From: Tetrapyrgos nigripes
Lineage: Eukaryota; Basidiomycota; Agaricomycetes; Agaricales; Campanellaceae
Reading direction: 5' to 3'
DNA length: 64,000 nt
Assembly (NCBI GenBank): GCA_013368315.1
Contig: JAACJM010000133.1
Span: forward strand, 124,001 to 188,000
Shown here: piece after piece, positions 55,703 through 64,000 of the stretch
Layout of the letters: each line of letters opens with the position of its first letter
How positions within the stretch are numbered: the first letter of the stretch is position 1
Program-made: the position numbers and the translations under genes
Notes under the pieces: generated by a model
Database searches by the model: none
Seen by the model: only the letters and a program-made list of their open reading frames with translations
Told to the model about the DNA's origin: nothing

Positions 55703-55710
55703 GGTCAAAC

Positions 55711-57226
55711 AACTCAAACTTGCTCACGCAGAGGTTTAGCCGAGACGCGACCCCGCCAAAAAACATGACGGGGCCCGAGTGGGAATTTTTGACGACGGAC
55801 GCTAAGGAGTACAGCTGGTATGTAAATAAGTACTATGCAGTGATTATAATTGTTGTAAGTAAAATCAGATGAATTACAAAGCGACAATGCAAGAGCGCCT
55901 TCTCCAACTTTGTGTCTGATGTCAGGGTGAAAAACCTGGCCCCTATTCAGGCGTAACCGCACTGTGCCTATGAAGGTCTTAGCTGGGCTCAGGTAGAAAC
56001 CCACGCCGCATGAGGAGTGACCCCACTGCACCAACATCACTGAAAAATCTTGCATGTCAGGTAGGAGAAATCATTGAGAAAAATGGAATATGGTAATTAA
56101 CCAGGGGGATATGGAAAGGGGAGGAGAACCTCGTGGAGGTGGGGGAGAAGAGGAGGAGCCCTCCAATCTATCCGAGTGTAGATGGAGGGAAGGAGCCTTG
56201 ATCTCACCACCTCCGTCAAGGTGGATCCCAGATGTGCAAGGAAGATTGGAGCCTTGTAAATTTACAAGGAAGAGAGAAGGGTGATTGATTGGGGATGGAG
56301 GGTGGGTGATAAAGAAAAAAGACAAGTATGAAAAATGATCCGAGCGTCCTCGGAGTAAGAAACGACGAGAGTGAGGACGTTTAACCTCGCTGCTTGTAGT
56401 TATATCGTCGTATGAAACAAGTAGCACAGTCTGATCATTGAAACGTAATATGATACGCTCCTCCCAAAATTGCCAGAAATGAAACTCGGAGTCCATTCCG
56501 ATCCATCGTCATTCCACTGCACGATTAGACTACATTAAACATAAATCTTTAACCACGACTAATCGTTTGATCGGTATGTGGAATTCTGCGTGCCGTGCCT
56601 GCATGCCTGCGTGCCAGTACCTGCGTGCCTGCGTGTCACTCGTATATAAGTACCATGTATTTAAGTTTTGTAGATGAGCACAATTTCACTTCTTTTGCAG
56701 GACATGAACGTTTAGTAATGTTTATTCTTCGATTTCGGATGGGAATACAGTGTTATGTATAGCTCACTACCATCAATAATGCCTCCAAGGGCTCATTTCG
56801 GCCTAAATTTTATCTCAATAATGTATCTTGAGCCTAGTATCATCAACTATGAGTACTACACCTTGATTTTCAATCCAAGATGAGCTTTTCAAGTCGATTC
56901 CTGCACCTAATATGACCAATTGATCGGACTTATATAAGTCTTTGATGTACCGCTTATCCAGCCTCACATAAGGCGATTAGCGTATTTCCGGGCAGTTTGA
57001 TGCCCTCTGGTGGCGAGTTGGACTTGGTGAGTCGGGTTGTGAGGGTGTATGTCACTTAGGGCTCTTAGGTACTCAGACACTCCAGTTCAAGGGTATTCTA
57101 GGTATCAAAAGATGTATTATAAGTAGAGATACAAGGCTAATATATATTTCTACTATATTAACGGTAAATTATAGCATCAATACATACAAAAAGATACCAA
57201 TGCTAAGTACTATGCAGTCCTCTGTA
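55711..57226. other. Spacer, no gene recognised
   Basis: No supported gene. Features seen: a GA-rich stretch at 56105-56165 and a short CTGCGTGCCTGCGTG repeat at 56596-56635. A stop codon for the minus-strand gene may lie near 57230. Confidence 0.45.
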
Positions 57227-57229
57227 CCA

Positions 57230-59963
57230 GGCTAGTCCTCGTCAAAAAGCTGATCTACACCGTCCTCCATAAAGATAGACACGTCCAAGTCTTCTTCAAC
57301 CCAGGCTGGTGGAGAGAGGCAAACGGCGGCAGGGTTCGGTGTGAGCAGGAAGTCGTTGTCGTCGCTGTCGTCTTCTCCTTCTACTTCCTCATCCTGCTCA
57401 CCATTTCCTCGATGTCAGTCCCATCGTCCTCAATACCCTCACTCTCTTCCCCTTCCTCCTCCTCATCCGAAGTTATCACGTGTTGACTCTTCACCACCCG
57501 CCCTTTACCACCCTCAGTACGTTGCTTCTTCGTCCTACTGGAGTAAACGGTCCTCCCCAGTCTCTTCTTTCCCTTCTCCTTTGCCGAGTCTGCCTTCTTC
57601 TCCTTTGCCTTTCCTTTCCCCTTTCCTCCCCGCGCCTTGACCTCTGGGACCTTCAGTTTACCCTCCTTGACTTTGATATCGAGGGCCTTCCTAGCTGCAG
57701 TCCGCTCGGTTGCTGTCAGTCTCTTCCAGTGACAGTGCTGATTCTTGATGGCGTTGTAAACCTTGAGGGTGTCGCTGGCGTTCAGTTTGTGAGGGCTGAT
57801 CATGTCCACCCCCGCCGGCCATCCTTCGAGTCGCATGCCGTACTCATTGACGATGAGATATTTGTAATGCTCGTATTCCATGTTGAGGCTGGGTGACCCG
57901 GTGACTTCACCTGAAGGTTTGTGAGGGGCAGCATTTGTGAGAGAATAAAAGGTAAACATACGAAGTCCATCACTAATTCCCTTAACAATCTCCTGCCTCA
58001 TCTTCTTGGCCGATGGCGCCTTGGACCTCCCTGTCGTGCTTGCAATGGAGAATGCCTCGCAAGCATCCACCAGCTGTTGGCTAGTTACACCCCAATTCCA
58101 GAGCAGGAACTTGTCAATTGGGCCTGAAGCAAACATCGCCCGAGGAAGTGTTTGGCCACCTCTACTCTGGCAGATGAAACCGAATGTGATAGCCTCTGTA
58201 CGTTTCGCAAGGTTTGTAACCTAGAAAGACAAACATTAGATTGATATAGCTATACATAAATCCAAAGAAAATTGTACACACCTGCTCCGAGATCTGACCA
58301 AATCGCCTGCTAATGTCATTAGCATTTGCCTTCTCACTAGCACGAACACCGTGAAAACTGTCGGCTTGGAAGTCTGCCAGGTCTTGCAGTAGTTCCTCTG
58401 CCTCCTCAGCGTCGGGGCCACCCTGGACGATTGACCACAGGTGCTCGTCGTTCTTGACCTCCGCGATTATCTCTTGCAGACTGTACCGGCTTCCTTTTGG
58501 TCGTCCTAAAACCATGTCAGCATAGATTAAAATTAAAATTGTGGGTAGGAACTGACCACTATTGAGTTCTTTCCCCTTCTTATGCACCACAGCATTCATA
58601 ATGCTGTTAGACCTCCGCTTCCTAAACGCCTGGTGCATGCCAACTAGCTTCAGCACTCGAAGAATCGAGACCCCATTTTCTGCCGCGATTTGCTCCATAT
58701 CCTGATCAAACGCATCCAAATGCTGAGCCACCGCATCTCGAAGTCGACGGGCAGCGCCATTGTCCTTCAGCTTCTTCTCAGCTTCTCCAATTTGAGGGCG
58801 AACAGCGGGGATGGAAGACTCGGCCTGTGAGGTTGATGAACCATCCACGGTAGAGTCAGCGGCACGCCAATTGAAGTCCGAAGGTGCTGCGAGCGGGGAG
58901 GACGGTGAGTTGCCATGCACTTCATGGCTTTTAGAGTTGGATGAGCTGGACGGTGTAGTAGGTGGTTGATCAAGTAGAGAGGAGATGGTGGAAGGTGCGG
59001 GAACTGGTGAGGAGAAGGAAGAAGCCGGAACCGGCGCTGAGATGGTAGGTGACGGACAAGAAGTTGAGTTCAGCAGGGAGTGAATGGAGAGGCCCACTCT
59101 ACTTTCCCATGCGGAACCCACCTCAGGCCGAAGATGACTATTCTGCCGTTGAGAAGGCTCAGACGGAGCTGTTGATTTTGGTAGTGCTGACGTGGTGCTG
59201 GCACCTCTAGGGATGGATCTACCGGTTCACTGACCACGGGCAGTTGCCAGCAGAGTTGGACAGGGGTATTCTGAGATTGAGAACGACTGTGGACGCCACC
59301 ATTGTATGCGCCACGCCCTCTGCTAAGCCCACGAGTTCCTCGACCACGGAGTGCTGTGTTAATCGTGGGTTCTACCAGCAAGACCGGCTGTTGACTCGGG
59401 ATGGGAAGGTTTGGCCTGACCGAAGGGTGAAGAGGAGCCAAACTGGTGCCAGAGGATAAAAAGGCTGGTGAAAGCCTTGCTTGAGGACGCACAACATAGT
59501 TCTCGTGCAATACCACAGGAGACGCGTTGTACCAAGTGTTGGACGTGTCGAATTGACTCTGAGGTGCATTGGGTATTGTGAGAACACCGCTGGATGGCAC
59601 TGGACGCAGTTGATCAACGTGAGCCGGAACTTTTTGAGCTGGCTGGGTACGAAATAGCTGTGAAGGGTCAAACTGGACCAGCTCAGTCTACTTCACAATT
59701 GCCTGGCAAATTAAACTCACCGGCTGTATGCCGACTGGGGAACTGAGTTGATGAGTGTGTGGGAGGCAGGAACGAGTAAGGGAACTATTGTATTGATGAT
59801 GGGGATTGTATTGAGAGCTTAGAGCATGAGAAGTGTACGTGTGGTTCCCATGGCCTGTGCGAGAGAATGTGTGTACGACGTCGGGATCAAACCTCTCGAA
59901 GCCAGGCATGTCCTGCTGCAGGTTAAATCTTTGCTGGCCTCCCTGGTGTGGATAGTAGGCCAT
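57230..59963 (-). CDS. Agaricomycete-type multi-exon protein, function unknown
   Basis: ATG 59963 (MAYYPHQGGQQRFNLQQDMP). Exon 1 ends at 59721 (donor GTGAGT), exon 2 starts at 59672 (FDPSQLFRTQP). A Pro/Ser/Gln-rich, disordered part with GRGTRGLSRGRG follows. A frame change at about 59070-59120 is an unresolved intron or a frameshift. Then come RRLRDAVAQHLDAFDQDMEQ, FRKRRSNSIMNAVVHKKGKE, an intron, GRPKGSRYSLQEIIAEV, an intron, VTNLAKRTEAITFGFICQSR, an intron, NMEYEHYKYLIVNEYGMRLE, GWPAGVDMISPHKL, HWKRLTATERTAARKAL, and a Lys/Gly-rich then acidic tail. The MNYE.Y...I...YGV.L.GWP..V....P pattern is one I associate with a multicopy Agaricomycete family of unknown role. The tail may shift frame near 57390 (EEMVSRMRK-stop) or continue to 57230 (DDSDDNDFLLTPNP). 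Confidence 0.65.
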
Positions 59964-60111
59964 GTCTGAGACAAAGTCAACAAAAAAAATTGCAGGGACC
60001 CTCTGCCGCGTATGTAATGTACGCGCCACACGTGCATCTATATCTCACGTGCATGTTGGTTGACTGTTCAAACGAACTGGCTTGCTTTCAACCACTAAAT
60101 ATATCTACTCA

Positions 60112-61239
60112 ATGGGTAAGGTTTTCTATTCTCCTGTGGTTTTCTATTCTCTAATGTTTTCTATTACCACAGCCTCCCGAAGTCAGCCTCGTACGCCATC
60201 CCCAGTCAAGTCGTCATGCTTGTCTCCAGTCAACTCCTCCCGCTCTTTGTCTCCTGTTAAGAGCAATGCCGAGCAATTGCAGCTCTTGCAGCGTGGTGTC
60301 GACCTGCAAATGTCAGTCTTGAGAGACCATCAAGGTGAGTATTGACCTTCTACTAAGTAACGACTTTTGACGCCCGCCGTAGCTATTTTCCGACATGAAT
60401 TGAACCGTCAAACGGCAGAGGAGCTCCTCAGGCAATCTGAGGACCAAGTTGAGCAAGGTTTAACCACCCTGGCAACTAGCTCTGTCGAATTGGAAACTTA
60501 TATGAGTAAGTCTTGATTTTTTCAGTATCTTTCATCGTTACTAAGACTTTTCAGATTCTCTCGAGCTCAAGCTCGGCAATCCCGTCCGTTCCCCACCCTC
60601 TACACCATCTCGCAAGAAAAGCGGTCATTCTGGTGGAACACCTTCAAACAAGTCTACTGCCAGGTCCACGCCGTCTCGTCAGGGTCCAACCGTTCCGCTG
60701 TCGCCAGGCCCAGCCCCAGCCACTACTTTCCAGACACCGCCCGCTTCTCCCTCCAAACCTCAAGCCAAGAAGAAGTACGACGCTTACGTGGTTTACTATG
60801 GCGTGGATGGACAGCATGGGGTATTCAGGAAATGGTATGTTTCTCCTGTCTTTTGCCTTCTCTTCTCATGACTTCAATCTCCTGCTCTAGGTTCCCTTAC
60901 CGCAGTGAAGCCGGTGCCGTTGAACTCGTCAAGCTACGTAACGGCGCCCCCGTCGAACTGGCCATCTACCGAGGCTTCGAGACCGCCCAGGAAGCGTATC
61001 AGTCGTACCACGCATGCACTGTCAGCGGCATTCTCAACCTCCTTCAAACACCACCCGCTGATCCAGAATATTTCATCGTCACCTCAGGGCATCACCCTGG
61101 GCCATATGAACGGAAGTATCTCCTTCCCTGCGGTTTGGACTGGAAGGCCGGCACCATGCAAAGGGTTGAGGTGGACCGGGACACAGCTTGGGACTTGTTC
61201 AGGGAGATGGAGAGGAAAGGGAAGGTCACCTACCAATAG
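60112..61239 (+). CDS. Protein with RNase H1 N-terminal (viroplasmin)-like domain (305 aa), intact
   Basis: Five exons join in frame: 60112-60115 (ATG G), 60173-60334, 60383-60505, 60555-60834 and 60891-61239. The first exon holds only the start codon plus one base. Residues about 1-60 are Ser/Pro-rich (SQPRTPSPVK repeated as SPVNSSRSLSPVK). A coiled segment follows (LQLLQRGVDLQMSVLRDHQ, LNRQTAEELLRQSEDQVEQG), then a second Ser/Pro linker. Residues about 180-250 (KKYDAYVVYYGVDGQHGVF, KW, AIYRGFETAQEAYQSYHACT) match the pattern of the RNase H1 N-terminal domain, which binds RNA/DNA hybrids or double-stranded RNA. No catalytic RNase H part is present. It is divergent to the minus-strand gene at 59.96 kb (149 bp between start codons), so the two may share a promoter. 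Apparently functional. Confidence 0.85.
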
Positions 61240-61342
61240 GACTTTTTTTGTCAATCATATCTATGTCTTTCTCAATGTACTTGACATCTTGTTACAATTC
61301 AGTTTATTCTCACTAAATGTTGAATACTTTCTGATGTACTAC

Positions 61343-62113
61343 TCATAGACACTCGTGTTGAAATTTAAGATGCCATTTTTTGTACAGGGTAGTCAACTCC
61401 TTCTCGCCCAACATTGCTGCACACTGGATATCATTAAGCCAGTGCAATAGCTTGCGAACGGCTGCTGTCAACTGCTCCACTTCTCTATACTCCTTCATGA
61501 ACCCCACCGACTGGCCTATTTCTACCTGATAGCCCTCTATAACCTTCAGCTTTCTCTCAAACCGCCGTTCAAGATCTTCAAGTGCAAACAAAGGATCATT
61601 TGGAGAGGCTGAGAAGTGTTCTAGTTGGACGTTATAAATGTTGTCGAAATACGACTGGGGTGATCCTTGAGGAGCGGTTTGTCTTTAGCTAGTTTCACCA
61701 GCTGCTGTATACGTAGGCTCCTACTTGTGACTTGAGCAAGACCGACGTCCGAGAAAAAGACAATGTTGATGTACTTTTTTTTCAGCTCTCCTGCAGAATC
61801 CCGAGCTTGCCTTCGCTTCAGACGTTCCTTGCAACTGCACGACACAAACCATAAGTACCTCATGTACCAGTAGAGTAGCCTATACACAGATACCTTTGCT
61901 TTTCAGCCTGCTTGCAGTTCTTATGATATTGCTTGAGACACTTGGCACGGAGAGCTTCTTGATGCCTAGATGGTAAGTTTGAGATCAGTGTACAATGAAG
62001 GAGAACGGAGGCTGCAGAGAGTAATGAGCTGACCTTTCATAGTATCTGGCATTGATCCTGCTCCTGGCGTTTTGTTTTTGTTCTTGGGTATGGTGGATTT
62101 TACGCCGAGGCAT
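61343..62113 (-). CDS. Small basic/coiled protein of Agaricomycete type (MPRRK family)
   Basis: ATG 62113 (MPRRKIHHTQEQKQNARSRI). Exons 62113-62034 and 61965-61894 join in frame (NARYYERHQEALRAKCLKQY). A third exon begins at about 61841 (CKERLKRRQARDSAGELKKK, VKLAKDKPLLKDHPS). A frame change near 61660 leads to YFDNIYNVQLEHFSASPNDP, EDLERRFERKLKVIEGYQVE, LTAAVRKLLHWLNDIQCAAM and a stop at 61343. The start of type M.RR(K/R)...T.EEK..A.R.....YY.R and the end LxDI.C.A are familiar to me from short multicopy Agaricomycete genes of unknown function. The frame change could be a missed intron or a real break. Basic first half, coiled second half; nuclear location is only a guess. Confidence 0.6.
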
Positions 62114-62486
62114 GAGAGAGAGTGGGTTAAGTCTTAAGAATGTTAATTGACCCTTTCAACTTTTTGAACTTTCAGACTTTTTCATTTTCTACGGTAGAGC
62201 CACAAAAGTTAGATGTAACAATAGCCTTCCTTTCCTGATGTCTAAATATTACTTTTTCTAAGGAAAAAAGTGGAGGTGAGAAGCGGGAGACCTTCAACAT
62301 TTTTGAGAGCATTGAGCATCGACCGATCCGGCCATCCGGCGAAACCTGAGATTCTTACAACTGTAACTTGAACCTGTTCACTGTCTCGTCTCTCAATAGT
62401 TACACACAAATACTGACGGAATTTCAAGAAAAGTATATTGTATATAGTATACACGGTAACTCTACAAGATAATCTAGACTATGTGA

Positions 62487-63110
62487 TTAACACCCTTTGA
62501 AAAGACTAAGACCGGTCTCCCAAAGTTTCTCTCTATGTTCATACCACCCTTTCAACACATGAGGAGGAGCACCGGCAACAAAGTCCTTGTCTGACCGGCC
62601 ACCATTGTGCACCCACCTAAACAAACCAGAGGCGCTGAAAAAGGTGACCAAGTGTCGAGTTTGATTAGCAGGAAGGGAGGTATTCGAGTGCTCCAGCATA
62701 GCGGAGGGAAGCAGAACGGTGCACCCTGGTGGATATACGATGACCATACCAAGGTCCCAACCTTGGTAGGGTATTCACCTCGACGGTGTTGGGTGGTCGT
62801 GAGCTGAAGGTTGGCCGCTGCCGTGTCAAGAAGCTTCTGAAGGGGGTTGATGACTGTGTCCATCCACGTGTCATCACGCCAACCACCCAGGAGAACCAGA
62901 GGATGGCCCTGGTTGTCTTTGATGAGATGCGTGGACCTTTGGAATCCAAATCACTGTGAGCCTACCAAGAATGACAAAGAAGTGTGGAAGTACGCACCTA
63001 GGATCCCATTGCTTCACCTTCATGCCTAAACCCGTAAGATCCACAAGCCGATAAATGGCTGGCTTGCCCACATCTCGAGGGCCAGTCCAAACACTGCAAG
63101 GGACGGAGAA
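62487..63110 (-). pseudogene. Internally deleted member of an Agaricomycete-type family, possible oxygenase fold
   Basis: Minus-strand pieces: DVGKPAIYRLVDLTGLGMKV (about 63040), HLIKDNQGHPLVLLGGWRDD, TWMDTVINPLQKLLDTAAAN, HRRGEYPTKVGTLVW (about 62770), then in another frame MVIVYPPGCTVLLPSAMLEH, SNTSLPANQTRHLVTFFSAS, GLFRWVHNGG and a stop at 62487. From memory, an Agaricomycete family has the RRG.F....VG part separated by well over a hundred residues from the end motif (I.FPPGS.ILIPSA...HSN....E.R.S.TQ...GGLFRWV). Here the two are fused, so an internal deletion with a frame change is likely. The PPG...IPSA...H.N motif could be the end of a double-stranded beta-helix oxygenase, but the iron ligands of the middle part are gone. 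Confidence 0.5.
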
Positions 63111-63139
63111 AGAAGTCTCTTCCGCATCAGCAAATTCTC

Positions 63140-63300
63140 AACGGGTATGGAAGGTATGGGACCATACCTCCCATACCAAATCATACGTGTATGGAGCAGA
63201 GGGGGGGGTACATAAATCCCATACATGTGTATGGAACTGGTATGAGGGTATTCCATACACATCCATACCCACAGCCATACCCACATCCATACCTGATCTA
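63140..63300. repeat. CCATAC-type microsatellite
   Basis: Degenerate repeats of CCATACC/GGTATGG: GGGTATGGAAGGTATGGGAC, CCATACCTCCCATACC, then CCATACACATCCATACCCAC and AGCCATACCCACATCCATAC. The two strands' versions face each other around about 63180-63230, so the tract can fold back. Confidence 0.8.
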
Positions 63301-64000
63301 TGCACCACTGCTGTTCCTTCGTCATCGGCATTGCCATTGTTGTTGCTCACTCAATACTAAAGCGAAGGAGGGATAAAAAATATATATTCAGCAGTAGACT
63401 ATGTACATAACATAACATCTATGTATCAACCGAATGCCTCCAGAACACCAAGCCACTGACTAACCCGCTGTCAAGCCTAATACCGCTCACAACCTTCCTA
63501 CATTCCGACATCCAATCGCAGTCATGCAGCTCCTATAGACAAAAGGCTAAGGGAAGAACATGTTTCAGTAGCGAACAACATGAAAGTGAAAAAATACGAA
63601 CCTAGATACAATGATAGAACCTGAGATGACAACTAGAGCTTGAGAGGGGACAGCATCAGTCATAAACTGGACAGAGATGAGGATGAATGACACACCTGGG
63701 CTATAAAGAGATGAAATACTGCAAGAACACATAGCAGGTCAGCTAAAGATGCGGACGAATTGAGATGTGACGACTCACCATGAAGACAGACACCGGCAGA
63801 CAACCTCAATCATTCCATTCCATACTTCCCTTGAGGATCAACAATGATTGACGAAGAGACTTGACGCAGCCCCAGAACGTGCAGTATAGCGGACGAGATA
63901 GAGGTGGAGGGCAAAAGAAACGCTGAGTAACGATGTCGTTGAGGAAAGAAAGGGTGCGAGAAACCAACGTTTTCGCGTCGATTTGATCATGAAAATTTTC
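63301..64000. other. Window end, no gene recognised
   Basis: No coding frame with family or splice support was found. The window ends in unremarkable sequence. Confidence 0.4.

Noticed and set aside
63055..63376. Frames across the CCATAC microsatellite as genes
   Set aside because: They exist in several frames on both strands because the tract lacks stops; low complexity only.

Overview
The window looks like nuclear DNA of a basidiomycete fungus, most likely an Agaricomycete. The signs are short introns of about 50-75 nt with GTRNGT/YAG borders and CTNAY branch sites, CCCTAA/TTAGGG telomere-type repeats, and protein families that I know mainly from Agaricomycete genomes. It is rich in transposons and resembles subtelomeric or repeat-dense accessory DNA: few genes are intact, and most large ones are interrupted by insertions or stop codons. 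All family names come from motifs read by eye; no database search was run.

Layout. 1-5.5 kb: a satellite of about 150-bp units, each a string of short palindromes, in opposite orientations on either side of a minus-strand gene. 5.8-8.6 kb: a large conserved-type gene of unknown function. 8.85-9.4 kb: a short Tc1/mariner derivative. 9.95-12.85 kb: a 2.9-kb foldback element with 8-bp target duplications. 13.1-20.1 kb: one SNF2-type helicase gene split by a full-length Tc1 transposon. 21.0-26.4 kb: one telomere-linked (RecQ-like) helicase gene split by a hAT element. 26.4-29.5 kb: AT-rich DNA with MITE-like and minisatellite repeats. 29.5-35.5 kb: decayed multi-exon genes, one with a second foldback element in an intron. 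36-38.6 kb: a degenerate telomere-like tract, a Ty3 fragment and a fragment of a Penelope-like element. 39.1-41.3 kb: a decayed fatty-acid dioxygenase (Ppo-type) gene. 44.0-48.0 kb: three apparently intact small genes, two of them tandem paralogues. 49.3-54.1 kb: a nearly complete Penelope-like element without an endonuclease (Coprina type), bracketed by long direct repeats that end in CCCTAA tracts. 55.2-55.7 kb: a hAT-type MITE. 57.2-63.1 kb: four genes of Agaricomycete-type families, one clearly intact.

How the parts relate. Two helicase genes carry transposons in their coding region, and several decayed genes share stop codons of the form TGA where CGA (Arg) would be expected, which suggests C-to-T decay of repeated DNA. 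Telomere-like tracts, a telomere-linked helicase and a telomere-associated retroelement lie within 33 kb. That fits a subtelomere or an internalised chromosome end. The most unusual signals are the palindrome satellite with related hairpins in front of three neighbouring genes, and a candidate hammerhead ribozyme in all three copies of the Penelope-like terminal repeat.
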